Origin: Eremophila alpestris peregrina
Taxonomy: Eukaryota > Chordata > Aves > Passeriformes > Alaudidae
Assembly: GCA_009792885.1 (NCBI GenBank)
Contig: WMCF01000008.1
Span: forward strand, 16,044,952-16,108,951
Direction of reading: 5' to 3'
Length of the DNA stretch: 64,000 nt
Part shown: positions 25,819 to 39,552 of the stretch, piece after piece
Numbering within the stretch: the first letter of the stretch is position 1
Layout: each line of letters starts with the position of its first letter
Program-made: the position numbers and the translations under genes
Notes under the pieces: model-generated
Told to the model about the DNA's origin: nothing
The model's input: only the letters and a program-made list of their open reading frames with translations
Database searches by the model: none

Positions 25819-28800
25819 TGAGTTGTGGAGCTCAGAGTTATGTGCAGCTTTGAGCCCTGAAGCATGTTGGCAGTGGGCTGAGGCAGGGATCATTTTTAAC
25901 ATCACTTCTGTGTTAAAAGAAACTCAGATGATTCGATATTTCAGAGCATTTTTATTAATATGTTTACCTATTAACATTTTGATAATGCTGCTTTGGCATT
26001 TATGTAAGTCTCTGCTTGCTCGCCACATAAATTAAAAAAAAATCCTGTAAGTTTTTACAAAATATTTTCTACAAATATTTCCCCCCACAGTCATTTGCCT
26101 TTAGCTCATACTTCCTCCAACTGCCTCAAAAATAGAGGAAAAAAGTCGTCACACAGCAAGCTCTGAAATGCCACCCACCCACCCCCCTCAGCAAGCAACC
26201 AGACTGGCCTCTGTTGGACCTGGGGGTTTAGTATGGGTTTTATAACCAAAGATGGAGGCAATTCTGCTAGATAGTTCCTCTTGTCCTTTTTGGCTCCATT
26301 GCCAGTATCTAACCTGCTCTCGGTGAGATATTGCAACATACTAATTTCTCCCATTCAGTCAGAATTTGGGCTATATGCAGCTCCAGGGCTCTTCCATACT
26401 GTGTATCCAATTTAAATGATGGGGGAGGAGAGAAGGACTGCCCGTGCTTTTCTGCCTCCACTTCTCTATTCTGTGTGTGGCAGCTAAAGTTGCCTCTAAG
26501 TTGCAGACCAAAAATCAGCAGTCTGCAGTCCACCTGGCAATAGCTGACAACTGCTCAAATATGGGCTCAAGCACTGCCTGTGAGTACAGCTCCTCTTGGG
26601 AAATCTGCACAAGCCATGGGACAGAGCCACCAGGTGATCCCAGCACCAAGGGACACCTGGAGAATTTTGAATCCAAAGGAGGAAAAAGCATGGACAACAC
26701 TGATAACCCAGTCTGAAGGGAACCTGCTTCTCGATGCAATTCCTGTGGCAAGGCATATTATGCCATGTTAGGTCAGCCATGGGAGGAGCCCATGTTTAAA
26801 CTATTTGTCAGGGGCAAATATGAGATAAATAGACACAAACTTCTCTACCTTGCAGTTACTGGCCTCCTAGATGCAATTAGTCAGAGAGGTAGGTAATTAG
26901 GCAGAGAGATAACTCAATGATTAAGAACAAAATCAGATCAGTGTATCACAGACATTCTGGGTAAGCACTATGAGGATGGGAAATTTTACATTTTACAAAG
27001 GGCTGCAGTTGAGGGATTTTCCTTTTTTTTAAAGATTCAGTTACAATTCAGCATAGCTCTATGGTTAGACATGGCCTGTGAAATCCTACTATAGTAAGGG
27101 CCAGTTAAATCCATGCTCTCTACCAAGAGAAATAATATCTCATGGCTTCCGTACATTGTATTAATTTCTCTAGTTATTTCCTAAAGAAGGGGGGCTAAAA
27201 AAGGTGGTAGATTACACAATGCTGACATTTGTCCACTTGCTGTTGTTTTTTTAGCCCCTCTCTAGCTAGAAAGACATGAGCATTGAGAAGCAAATGGATT
27301 TCCCTGAGGACCCTGAACTGGTGCCATGCCACAGCCAACAGCTTCAGCCACTTGGAAAAAGTGCAATGTTGTGTCCTCCAAAAACTGTTCCCAGGGCTTC
27401 ATAATATTTAATGATTGGCCCAGGGTTGTTTACTGTAGGGTGGCAGTTATGCTCAGTCCAGACTTGTTGCTTTATTATGCAGTGGCTCAATCTGTTTGTA
27501 AAACACTTTGCATGTGGTGATAAAGCCAGTAAAGCATTGGCCATGGTGTAGTTCTATTAGGTAAACTATGAAAGTCTGTTTTGCTCTTTCCAGAATTCTA
27601 AGCATAGATGGATTTCAACTGCCTTGAAGTTTTATAAGAAATAAAATTCCTGTGTAGTCGCTGATTACTGTTAGATTGGTCTATTAACTGAGCTCAAATC
27701 TGCCCCATTATCTTATAATACTCCACCTCAGCCTTTGTTCATCACCATCCTCAGCCGTCTTCTCCACCAGCTGTTAGTCAGCACCTTTATGTTTTTCCTC
27801 AAAGACATCTACCCAAGGTGGCAGAGGCAGGTGCAAGAGACAGACACAGCTGCACAGGATTGTTTTAACATCAGTGCTGTGTTTTCCAGTCATAAAGTGT
27901 TTCCAAAGTTTGTTTTCCTTAGTGAAATGAAAACAACAAAAGGTTAATCTGTTTGTGTAACTTTTTGTGTAAGTTTTACTTACAATTTTCACTGTAAGTC
28001 TTCAGTTGACTAAGTTCCTTCAGTTTAGTTTTGTTTTTCATTATTCTATAATCCTCTGTGGCTTGAGACAACAGGGATTGAGTTTCATTTACGTAGACAG
28101 GTTATACAAGGAACATTACCACAGCAACTAAAATCCTGATTTATAAGACAAAACATAGCTCCCTCCTCTATTCAAACAGATTTACAAGGTATTTTGCTAA
28201 TTATACACCCACATTTCCTTTGATTTCCAAATGAAGTGCTGCCTATATTAATAATTGCACTGTCACCTTGAGTGATGCAAATTCAACTGGCTGTTTTATA
28301 TCATTTAAGGGTTGCCTTTTCAATTTCAGATTTTCTGGTTCTCGTCTTCCTATGCCCTGAGCTAAAACACTGCCCTAGAAATGATTACGTTACATTTAGT
28401 ATTTCCTGGAAACTACTCAGTGTGGCAGGGTCAGTGTGACTGTGCCTTTGATCTTCTTCTCTGAGTAACAGCCAGGTAGTACTCTTTCCCTGAGAAAGGA
28501 TTTTGTCAATCAGAATATAATGATCTCATTGTGGGGTGTATTTTAATTACCTTTTCCTGGCTTTTTTATGTCTGAAGTATGGTATTCCATGTTACTGTCC
28601 AACCATGTGAAAAAAAAAGCCCCCTCCAAAACACAAGGCAAGCCTGGGATGAAAGAGTGAATCCCAGCTCAGTTTCAGATTTTCTGTCCTGCAGGTCAGT
28701 CCAGATGGTCTCTGTCTTAGGTCTTGAACTGCAAAACAGGGAACAATACCCCCCTCGTTGGCAGACTTTTGTCAGTCTATGAAATGTTCAAGTACCCTTC

Positions 28801-31800
28801 CTTCCCTTGTGTAACTGTGGCAAGGGCAGGAGTGATATGAGTTCCTGTGTTGGGAGCTTGTGTAGATTTCCCTATCATGAGAAATATTAGCTCACACTGT
28901 CTTGATTAAGCTGTGTGCAAATCCAGGAGGTGTTTGGGTGGTGTTTCTTGTTTAAGCAGTTGTCATGTCCTCCAGGGACGAGCTGCTGAGCAGACTGCTA
29001 TAGCAGCAGCAGTAATATGTCCTGAAGATTGAAACCTCCTAAACATTAAAAAATACTCTTGTCTCAAAAGAACAAATACATTTTCAATTAAAGATTGCAT
29101 TTTTTCCTCATTTATGTGCAACCTCTCTTCCTTCCTATTTCTGACCCTCAAAGACAGAAGTCACAAAGACCCCTGCCCAATTCACTGGAATGTGAAATTC
29201 TAAGAGCTTACTGGATGGAACCTTTACAAAACTTCCTTCTAGTTTGAGACTCTTCCCATTTAAAAAGTAGGAAGAAAGTTTACAAAAGAAAACTCTGTAA
29301 AGTTTGGAAAAAAAAAAAAACAACTCAGTTGCAAATATATGCAGTTGAAATACAAGCAGAACACAGCTGATAGCAAACACAAGATATAATTCCAGTTAGT
29401 TTGTGAGGCTGCATCAGCTGGGAGCATGCAGGATGGCTGAGAGCAGGGAAAATGTGCTTGTAGGGTAGGGGTCCTCTCCTTTAACTCATAGAAAATTGTA
29501 TTCTGTACATCTGTGGGAAAACTAGAGATTGTGGCACCCATGATCTCCCTTACCATTATAAGAGCACCTGTTGCAGCTTGACTAATGGTATTTATGTAAG
29601 CATGAACCTCATCAAGTCCAGACTTATCTCATGCTGGAGATGAGCAAAAGCTTACTAAAGGGAGAGTCAGGCACCCACAGACCTGCAGTGTACACAGGTC
29701 AGGGTGCTGTGTCAGCCCAGCCTTGATCCTACTGCCCACCTGCCTCTGTGCTGGTGCCATGCAGCAATGAAAACCTGATTCCTGGAACACGGGTACCCTG
29801 TCACGTGCAGAGAGGGCTTTCCTGCTCCTTGTGGGAAAGTGTTTATCTGCAGTCTGATTGCTGATGGCCAGCAGAGTCAAAGTCTCTTTGTGGTATCAGT
29901 ACAGTAACACAGGCTGATGAAACCTGGTGAGCATTTTCTGTGCATCAGCTACATTGCCTTTGAAAATAGAGGCTGTCTTCAAAACTCCTGGAAATAGAGA
30001 ACACCTTGTTAAGAGTAAAGCTTTTTAGGAGGAACTCAGAGTAGCTTTTATTTTCACTTTTTTTTTTCTGTTTGAGCATTTACAATCTCTTCTTGGTCTT
30101 CCTATGCAGCCAAAATAGTTGAAAATAAATAGAAACAGCAATATCGAGTCTAATAAATTAAATTGAAGATATGCTTTGGTTTCATCAGCCACAGAATATA
30201 ACTGGAAAAAAAGACTAAGGTGACTATTATGGTTAAGAGTATAATAATATAATGCAAATAACTTTTGTTTGCTTGTTCATTAGTCGTTAACTAACACATT
30301 TGTAATCCTCTGCTGACAATTTAGACTATGGTCATGTGAATTATCTAAAAACACTGGACTTAGAGAACCTTCTAATGTCCAACAGCATGGTATTTCCAAG
30401 AACAGATGAGTGTCTCTGTTAATTTACTGTCAGTCTACCTGGAAGAGGCCAGTCGCTGATTAAACACTGAGGACTAATCAATACAGAGCCATGTCTTTGA
30501 TCTATTTGGTGCTGTTTCTGACTACAAAAGGTAATGCTCTTAATGAACATGGCTCTCTTGCTTTTTCAGTGTAAAACCTTGTGTTTCAAATGGTTGCTTA
30601 TTTAAACCCTTATGAAATAGTAACAGGAAGTGGCTTTTGTTTACTTGTTTCAAACAGTGCAATAGCAGCTTGCTCATATTGCTCTTAACTGGTTTAAGGT
30701 TCTGTTTAGAGGTTTTTACATGTGACCCAGAAGTCATGTTTTGGTCTTTGTCAATGGCAAATGGGAGGATTTCCTAAAGATACAATTTACATCTACTTTG
30801 TAATGTTAAATAGGTCAAGTGTAGTGCCCCAATGTCACAGGATACAATTGCTGAATTCTCTAAGGATGAATCCTGGCTTAGCTGGCAGAAGAGCAAGGAC
30901 CAGTACTGGGCATCTGTGTGCTGTCAGTCTGCTTTGACCTTGCCTCACAGATGTGTATTTTATTTTCTTGCAGTGCAATCTAACATGTCTGTTCACTAGC
31001 ACTGAACCCTCACTGCTCTGAGCTGTCCAAATGTTTTTTAAAAATCACAAGGGACTACCTCCACTGCACCATGACTCCAAGAACTGCCTCCCTGACAAGT
31101 ATCTCACTTGTCTCTTCATAGTTCTTTGCAAATACCAGTTGAAACAAATGAATCTTTCACTGGCTTTAAGGTATCTGCTGTAAAGGATGCTAAGGTGTCC
31201 TATTGTTTCCCAGGCAATGTCTACCATAGCAAGCTGAAATGACGCTGAATTTAAGTATGGAAGCAGAAACTCACTCTTCCTTGCAGGTATGGTTTTATTT
31301 TGTGTTGACAGATTTTATAGACTTGCAAATCCCTTCCTTCTGGTGTTCCTACCGTTTGGGATCAGCCAAACTCTTCTCTAGGAAAAATAAAAATGATAAG
31401 GCTGCTGTCAATGCCTTTCTATACTTCTCTTTGCTCTCCCCTCCTGCCCAGCAAATGTTGTAGATGTGAAGAGTTTCTACAGATGACTTATGTGAGTTAA
31501 GGCTGTACCAGCCTCTCTTATGCCATCCAGTTCTATTCTTTGGCTCACCTAGATCACAGCCCTGGCTGGAGCATACCAGAACTCCTTGCTGGCTTGTGTG
31601 TCCACCAGACAGCAATCAACCATGTGTAGGGGCAGGAGGGAGAAAGGGACAGACAGAAGCTAATTCCTGCTTTAACTCCTGGCAGTATATTTTTTCCTAG
31701 TGACTCTCATCCATAGAATGATGCCGGAGGAGTTCTTAGGAAATGTAGAGAAGGTATTTTCCCTTCTGGTCTCTCTCAGAGGATAGGTAACCATGCTTTA

Positions 31801-34800
31801 GCAAGAAGGACACGGAGCAGTTTTGGTCTCTCAGTTGTACTTGCTGGCACTACAAGCCCACTCTGCTGTCTGGGGAGGCTGCTCCTGAGAGGTGTCATCA
31901 TTAGTGAGTCATGGAAGGTACACAAGCTAAATTGATGGGGCAGGGAGTGCTGTGGGGAGGGCAGGGAGGCAGAAGCAAGATCCTCAGGTTGATCAATCAG
32001 CTGGGAGAGAAGCTGACTTCTCAGCAGCTGAGATGCTAATTAAAATATTCACTTGACTGTTAAACACAGCTCAGGATATGATCTACACGCTGCTATGAGG
32101 TTTTGATTTGTACCTCACTTTGCAAGTTGGGACTGAGTCTTGTGGTGCCCAGGTGGTTCTTCCAGTCTTTCTTAGAGCAGGTCACAATTGCTCATCATTC
32201 ACAAAATATTGAACACTTGACATCCATCTTGTTGTGCATGTGTTCTTTGTGCCTCTTTATGTGTTGTCATATTTTCATCCCAGTCATCATCAGTTCTCTT
32301 CTTATGAAGCCAATTAAATAAATCAAAGGTGAAGGACAGAAGAGTGGGATAATGGCAGTAGTTACCAGGGAAAAGTGGTTAATAAACACTAAATTCTTCA
32401 TGGCAAAACTACAAAATGGTGAGTGAGGTAGCAACAGGATTTTTGGTACACAAAAACACAGTGACTGTGTTTTACAGTATAACAAGGCATTACTTGTTAT
32501 TACAGAACTTGGGCAACTGTTTGGTCCTCAGACAAAAACACTCCTGGGCATCCACAGGAGCAGCTTCTGGGCACAGATCCATGGGAACTTTGTGTTCTGA
32601 TTTGAATGTCATAACTGATTTTAGATTTTTCTGGGGTCATCTGGTACTTGTGAGTAAGCCTTAGAAAACTTAGTCACTGGAAATCTGTCAAAATAAAGTT
32701 GGGATCTCAGGCTTTCACCAGCAGGGACAAATCTTGCATCAATCCCTTTCTAATCAATAAATGAAAGATCTTCTTCCACCCTTTAAATTTTCCTCTTGTG
32801 TTTCTATTGACAGGATTTCGTTCATTTCATAATCATCAATGCTGGCAAATCAGGTCCCCAAAACTACTAGGAACTTAAAGATGCACTTAATTTAAAAAGA
32901 AAAAAGGTGGAAAATTCTATTCTCCTGAATTAATCTGAGTAATAAGAAATTAAAGGAGTACCCTATCCATTTTTTAAAAAAAGAAAATATACAACATTTT
33001 CACTGGATCTCTGGTCAACAAATAAAGATAAAACTGACATATTTATTTTTACAAGGCTGTTCATACTCTTTGTATGCTTACAAAGTTAGCTGTAGTAAAA
33101 GGGCCCCAGGTTGTTACATATTTCTATTGCAAAAAAAGAGTTTTTCATTGAAATCAGGAAGAAAATCTGCAAAACACAGAGAAGAGTTCAGTGAGGTGAC
33201 AAGTGTGTCCTTCAACTGGAGCATTTCTAAGGAATGACAGTAAATACCTTGGGCCCTAGGTATCTACAGTGCTGAAAAGGAAAAATTGAGCATCAAATGT
33301 ACCATAACACCATCTCTTTCCTGTGAATGTAATTGGTATTTTTGCAATTATGAAAACTCTTGATATCATTCTTATTTTGGGAAAAATACATATTCACAAA
33401 ATTAATACTTTTCATTTTTGATTTGTGTCAGTCACAACTCTAAGAGTTGTACTTATCTCCAAATTGATCCAACAGGTGCCTGAAGATTGGAGACATTTTA
33501 ATTCTGACAAGTTTAAAAGACGTCCTTCTTTGAATAATTTTCCTAACAAATAATTGCTGAGAAATGAACCTCCACCAAAAGCAGAACAATAATGTGCTTG
33601 TCCTTTGTGATGTGGACCACACATTTAGCTCCTCGTAGTTGAAGGGATGCCATCACTGTAAACAATGATTTGCTTGTTTAAAGCTCACTGCTTGAAGTAT
33701 ATTAGTGGATACCGAAGCAAAAAAGAAAGAAGAATGAAAGGAAGCCTGTTAATACCTTTTACTGACTGTTTTTCAGTCTCACTGTCTTGATGTTATGCCC
33801 CTTTTCCTTTGGTTGTTAACTTTGTAAATATCTGATGCAGACACTTACTCTTTATGGTGGATTCTGTTTATCTCTTACAGACTTTCACATGCTTTTATAG
33901 ACCAGCACTTCAGACGAAATACAGACATCTCTGAGCTTTTAAATAATTATTTAATAAGACTAGGCAGACCTTTCATAGCTATGTTGAGATGTTTTCTTCC
34001 AGACAGACAATTCTCCTTCTCCTTAATATGTTCTACCATTTGCCTATGAACAGTCATTCAGCCATAGAAAGAAAGAGACCAAAAGGTCACCTCAAATTTA
34101 CCTTCATCTATGGCTCAAATACTGAGGGAATCAGAATACAAGTGTGTATGACACCTCTCTCCTGCTGCATGAATAGTTGTTCTGGGTACTGGTTATTCCT
34201 CTTGGGTAGAAAATAAATTCTTGAAAGAGTGATATTGAAATCATGTTTTCCCATTAGGATCTGCAACAAAGTCAATGTACTTTCATTCAAAGATATGTCA
34301 AAGCTGTCAAGGGGTCTAAGGTATCAGTATTGATTCCTACATGAAGTTCTGGTTCCACTGAGATCAACAGAAAAAATTCCATTGGCCTCAATGAGGCCAA
34401 GATTTCATTGCTTATCTTTCCTCATTAATAACAAGAGTAAATTTCAGACAGTCTCATTAAAATTAAAATTATATTACATAGAAGTGTTCTCTTACCACTC
34501 ATAATAAATAATGGGAATAGAAGAGCAACAGAAAAGGCAGAAGTAATATGAATGTGAACAGGGATAGGAGTTGAGATTGCAAATATTAAGAGGTTATTAG
34601 TCCTTTTCACCCTTAGAGATATTAATGATGCCCAGCTTTAGTTCTCAAAGAACCCATTTGCTATCCTAGCATTCTTTTCCAGAATTAAGTTCAAATTTCC
34701 ATGGGAAATATAAAAAGGACCAAGGCTTATCTATATAACAATTTATAAAGCCTTCATTCACCAACACAGTTTCCTCTTTTGCTTTCAGATATTCACACAA

Positions 34801-34864
34801 CATCTGAATGCCTTGAAAATTTTAATGAATTTATGCTATAACCTCCTGGAGAATTAGAGGAGAA
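25819..34864. other. Unique DNA, no gene recognised
   Basis: No gene, RNA gene or clear repeat is recognised apart from the fragment listed at 34345-34415. Polypyrimidine/C-rich words occur at about 26161-26190. Overlapping open frames on both strands at about 26.3-26.8 kb are of chance length and show no domain. An exact octamer motif ATGCAAAT occurs at 28274 and another near 30254, as expected by chance in AT-rich DNA. Confidence 0.55.
34345..34415. repeat. Probable ancient amniote repeat fragment
   Basis: The order TGGTTCCACTGAGATCAA, then TTCCATTGGCCTCAATGAGG, then CCAAGATTTC parallels the pattern CCATTGAAGTCAATGG ... CCATTGACTTCAATGG ... CCAGGATTTC of a widespread old reptile/bird repeat. 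I recognise the pattern but not a family name. Confidence 0.5.
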
Positions 34865-34930
34865 ATATTATCTCTATTTTACAGATGGAGAATGGAGACA
34901 GAGTGACTTTGTGATGTGCCTGACATCTCT
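34865..34930. repeat. MIR/L2-like 3' tail fragment
   Basis: The sequence ATATTATCTCTATTTTACAG, then ATGGAGAATGGAGACAGAGTGACTT, matches the well-known MIR/L2 terminal region (ATTATCCCCATTTTACAGATGAGGAAACTGAGGCACAGAG) with scattered substitutions. Such elements predate the bird-mammal split and survive only as short diverged pieces in birds. Confidence 0.65.
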
Positions 34931-36807
34931 CACTGGATTTTTCAAACTCTATTTAAACCACAACACTTTCTTAGCTTCTTATTATCTTTGCTTTGGGGAT
35001 TCTAGCTTGTTTAAATTCTGTTCTTTTGGACACTTTTCTCTAGGCCAAATCTATGAAAAACTGATTCTTAACCTCAACAAATATCTGGAAAACCCCTTGT
35101 CCAGAAGAAAGCCAGAGTTTCTCCTGGCTACTGTAAATTGCAAAGCAACAAAAAGAGAGCCAAAAACAGACTCTGAAGGATCTCAAAACTTCTTTGAAAA
35201 CATAATAAATGCATACATACTCAAACTTAGCTGATTTCCTCATCTTAATTTTGCCTGTCATAGAGTTATTAGCAGCTCTTCAAACTGAAGTTATATTGTT
35301 TGCTCTATTAAAGTTATTGGTATTTTGCCACTTTTTTTTTCCTGAAGCTCTCTCCTTAATTAACTGTGAGGCTGTTTTGGACTACTTTTATGTATAGCTT
35401 TCATTTTATGAGGGCCAGATTGCATTGTCATGATGCCTTTCACTTTACAATGAATCTACAAACCTCATAAATCTATCTCAAAAACTGAAGAATGAGGGTG
35501 CATGTTTTGTCTGCATTCTGCTTTGTAAGGAGGGCAGGAACAGCCAGGTTTGCTGTGCTGCTGCAAGGAGTGAGCTCCAGTAGGTGGTACCCCATGCTGC
35601 TGTGGTAATACTGCTTCCAGCTCCCAGGTGTTTTGCTGAGGGCTGTCCAATTGTGCTATACTTACATACACTTACACATAACTATCATTTAGTTAATGTT
35701 TTATTTGTTTTCTCATTAACTGTATCAAGCTAGGTTTCTTTAAACTAGAGATTTAATCTTTCCCTAGGATCTACTTTGCACAAACCTAGAATTCAGTTAT
35801 GCCTTTGTGTAGGTGTTTATACACAGGTAGTTTATTCTATATGACAGAACACACTTAGGAGTTTTGAAACTTCTGTAATACAGAAAACTGCATCCTAAAA
35901 GAACCAGCACACCTTCTCTCTGAATACACTGAAAGCCAGGATGCTCATGAAGTGCTCTCCAGGCCTTACAAGGTGAGAGGTGGAGCAAAATGAAACAAGA
36001 GGAATGAAGTTATTGGAAAGTTGCTCCATTCAAGAAGGATCAATACATACTGCTGCAGACTCCTTCCCACCACTCTTGGTTTGGAGAACTATAGAGTGGA
36101 AACTTTGGATTCTGCCTTAGGGAAGAAAATGAGGAGAAAACCATGGAGCAAAAGTCTTCTTCCCATAAAATTGTTGCTGTAAATAATATCTGGCTTTGAT
36201 TTTCCTTATACTCATTTCACATTATGGAAGCACTACTGACTGAATCTGTTACTGACTTCTGTAGGAATAAGGGAAGTCAGAGCTGAGTTAATTATATTTT
36301 AGTATGAAACAGTCTGTCAGTGATAAGACTGAAGGACAGAGTGAACTTATTCTGTGCTTTTCTTGGTTTATTCAACATCTAGAAATTTTAGAAATTTAAA
36401 AATTCTGGACACTACCAGTGTTGATTGGTGCAATGCAATATATGCCTTTCAGCAACCTGAACTGTCTTCAAAACAGGCCCTGCTTTGAGAAGGTGTTTGG
36501 ATCAAAAGGTTTCCAGGTGTGCCTTTTAAACTGAACTGTTTGTAGATCTTGTGTTCCTACTCACTGCTCACTGTAAAGCTAGAACTATACAGAGACACAT
36601 CCATGGCATCCCACATGCTCACGTTTCCCAGTGCTTCCAATTCCAGAACTAAGCACAGCATCAGTTTCCAGGTCAGGCTCTGCACTAGTCTTGTTCTACA
36701 CCTGAGTTAATGCACCCTGAGCAACATGGTACTGGCACTCCCTTTTGCTTCCAGCAACATCTCTCACTTTAACACCAAATCCTTGAAGTCTGATACAAAG
36801 CATAACC
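34931..36807. other. Unique DNA, mostly featureless
   Basis: No gene is recognised. Within it, 36185-36310 may be another ancient repeat fragment (listed separately). The GC-richer patch at about 35520-35650 matches nothing I know. Confidence 0.5.
36185..36310. repeat. Possible ancient amniote repeat fragment
   Basis: Words resembling TCTGATTCTCC ... CTCATTCC ... TGACTTC ... GGTGTAAGTGAGATCAGA of the same old repeat class appear in the right order (TTTGATTTTCC, CTCATTTCAC, TGACTTCTGTAGG, AAGGGAAGTCAGAG). The match is loose. Confidence 0.3.
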
Positions 36808-36865
36808 ATGGAATCATAGAATCCTGACTGGGAAGGGACCCACAAGGATCACCAGTTCAACTCTT
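36808..36865 (-). repeat. CR1 LINE, terminal 3' tail only, inverted
   Basis: CATGGAATCATAGAATC followed by CTGGGAAGGGACCCACAAGGATCA is the inverted 3' terminus of avian CR1. Only about 60 bp are retained, an extreme 5' truncation. It is followed by TTAATAAATTAATAAACC. Confidence 0.75.
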
Positions 36866-36955
36866 GTTAATAAATTAATAAACCAAAGTCTACCTGTAGT
36901 TACTAAGTCTGGAGGTTATTGGTTCTCTGCACATTGTTTTCTTACAGACTTCTGG

Positions 36956-37194
36956 TTCTGGAGAAGGATATCAAGTCTGTCCATCCTTCATGAAGCCAAA
37001 CAAAGTTCTGGACAGATTATTAGTTCAGACAGGTTATGATATGAAAACCATAATACTAAAACAGCTGAAAAAGCAGCAGAGCTGTGTTTTTGTGGTGCTG
37101 AATCAGCCATTGTCCACTGTACAGTTAATCTGCCCAAGAAGGTTCCTGTACACTGCAAAAAAGTGGAGGTTTCATGTGCACGATGTTCACTGAC
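36956..37194 (+). other. Acceptor-preceded open frame (weak exon candidate)
   Basis: A good acceptor (ATTGTTTTCTTACAG) at 36941-36955 opens a plus-strand frame that begins TSGSGEGYQVCPSFMKPNKV and stays open to TGA at 37192-37194. There is no AATAAA close downstream and only a poor internal donor (CAG then GTTATG). I recognise no domain. It is most likely a chance frame. Confidence 0.1.
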
Positions 37195-37682
37195 ATTTGC
37201 CAGATTTGCAACTCCACTGGCAGTCACTGAATGAAAATGAAGCAATTTGGTTTAATAATGCAGATGTCAAAATATTAAACATTCAGGACAATTATATTGG
37301 GAAAGTGTCATCATCAATTTTATTTATTTTTCTTATTTTGGAATTGTTTGAATGGTATATTTCCCATTGTTGTGAAAGATGATAAACAGAGGAACTGAGC
37401 TGAAGCTAAATCACTCATAAATCCATCTTTCAGTAAGGTGACATGTCATTAATTCAGGCACTGGAACAAGTAAGATCATTAAATATTATGACACATTTCA
37501 ACCAATTCCTCCACAAAATAATTTTCTTAATGTTGTTTTTGTAAAGGAAATTAGTATCAGTCAATCAAACACGGACATGCACAATTCTAATTATGTATTT
37601 TGTCAATATCACACAAACAGTATATTTGGTGCCTTAGCTAGTATGTATCCAAAGTGTGCCAGAAATATTTGAACTCACTTTT

Positions 37683-37720
37683 ATAAGAATAACCCATTTC
37701 CCAACATAAGAATAACCCAT
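37683..37720. repeat. 23-bp direct duplication
   Basis: A 23-bp unit starting ATAAGAATAACCCAT is followed directly by a second, partial copy (15 bp identical, then diverging). This is a small local duplication. Confidence 0.85.
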
Positions 37721-39185
37721 GGCCTATTTCTGTCATATATGACTCAGGGGGCTTAGTGCCCTAAAAGAGATGAAGAAGCCTGCATAATACAGGGTGAAAG
37801 GTGGTCAGGTAAGCCACAGGAAGCAAATGACACCATTCCATTGAGGGCTGGACCTGGCTGCAACAACTTTTGATTCTCCTACAAGGCAGTGAGATCATCA
37901 TGATGACATTACTTGGGAATTGACACTGATCTGAAATTATTTTGATCTGACGCAAATGAAGATTTGCAGAGCAATTCAAGCTATCATTGCTTTAATCACA
38001 TACAGAATCCAGGTTCTTGAACTTCGGGGAGGGTAGAATTATGGAGCAAATAATTGAAAATGTAAGAGGAAAGAGATAATGCTACAGAATTCCTTACATA
38101 AAATATAGTGTCCCTTTCCAGAAATAATGTTAATATAATATTTCTATGGTCAATGTATTGGATGTTGATAAGTACTAATAATGTTATTACTAAACCTGAA
38201 GAGAGGACCTGTTTTTCTTTGACCTACAGATAGCCCAGATATTTCTAATGAGTATTGTGCTTTGTTACATTATTATTACTTGAGAAGTGTGTGAACATAT
38301 CTATTTATTCATTTATCTACTTGGTCATCTTATTAACTGCTCTGCATAATTTCTCCCTTACTGTTTAAGAAATCATGGGAACTGTCCTATGAAATCAAAT
38401 ACATTCTTTAACTGAGCAATTTTTCATGTGCTTTTTTTGAGGATTTATGGTATCCATCTAGGTGAAATTGAACTTTTTGTGTAACCACTGGGAGAATTGG
38501 GCTATGAATTACCAGTAAACCAGTGTGCCAGTTGAAGAACAGATTTGATCTAGCCTGCAATTATCCATACAATTTAACTGTTAATATTAGAAGGAAATAA
38601 GCCCCATAATAGAGTTTTGACATATTAACACTGTCTAGGATAATACCCAGAAGCCTTTCATAGGATAGTGCAGGCCAAAGACCATTCCCTTCATGGGTGA
38701 GGCCACACAGATTAGAGTGGTAAAAGTTCCTGGCTGTACACCATGAGCTGGACTGCCTCATTTTCTCTCAGCCTGGTGTCCAAAAGCTCCCAGTGCATGT
38801 CTGGGCAGTGCACTGAGTCACAGCCATGCTGCTCAGGCAGAAGGTCAGATTGGAAGGGTTAAACAGTAAGGTTCATCCACACCTGAAGGTGAGTCAGGCA
38901 GGAGATATTTGCAATAAGAAAGAACAAATGGGCTTGACGATAATCAATCTTAGATGTTTCTGAATCATTTGGCTACTCTCCTGTACCAGCCCAATACTGG
39001 ATTGTAATACTTATGATGGCCATGGAATGGGATTGCATGAGCAAACAGTCCTTGATCCAGGAACAATGGTACAACCTCTTTCTGTAGACAACTCCCAGAA
39101 ACTAGAAAGAGAACTAGGAAAAGTCCTTAGCTCATGAAAATGTTTTTGGCTCTTGATCTGATCTTCTGATCCTGATCTCTGATAT
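37721..39185. other. Unique AT-rich DNA, nothing recognised
   Basis: No gene or repeat is seen between the 23-bp duplication and the CR1 cluster. Open frames are all below about 75 codons. Confidence 0.55.
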
Positions 39186-39552
39186 TATAAAATCACAGAA
39201 TGGTTTGGATTGGAAGGGACCTGAAAAATCTAGTTCCAACTCCCCTTCCATGAGCAAGAACACCTTCCACTAGACCAGGTGCTCAGAGCCCTGTCCAGCC
39301 TGATCTGAACATCTCCAGGGCTGAGGAGTCCACACCCTCTCAGGGCAACCTGGTCCAGTGTCTCACCACTGTTATAGTAAAGAATTTCTTCCTGATATAG
39401 AATCTAAACCTATCTTCCTTCATTTTAAGGTTGTTTCTCCTTGTCCTATCACTGCATGACCCTCCTAGACCCTACAAGTCCCTCTCCAATCTTCTTGTAA
39501 GCCCCTTTTAGGTATGAAAGGAGGTACTTCTATGACAAGGTGACCCTTGGAA
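39186..39552 (-). repeat. CR1 LINE 3' region, inverted
   Basis: Read left to right this is the reverse complement of an avian CR1 3' end: AATCACAGAATGG, TTGGAAGGGACC, CACCTTCCACTAGACCAGG, GGGCAACCTGGTCCAGTG, AAGAATTTCTTCCTGATAT, CTTGTCCTATCACT, then TCTTGTAAGCCCC and the start of the coding 3' end. The element's 3' terminus is at the left and its truncated 5' end is at about 39550. The match to the avian consensus is good, so it is younger than the other fragments except perhaps its neighbour. Confidence 0.93.

Noticed and set aside
30252..30272. Octamer ATGCAAAT followed by a SOX-like CTTTTGTT
   Set aside because: The order and spacing differ from the standard SOX-POU composite, and several ATGCAAAT words occur in the window, as expected in AT-rich DNA.
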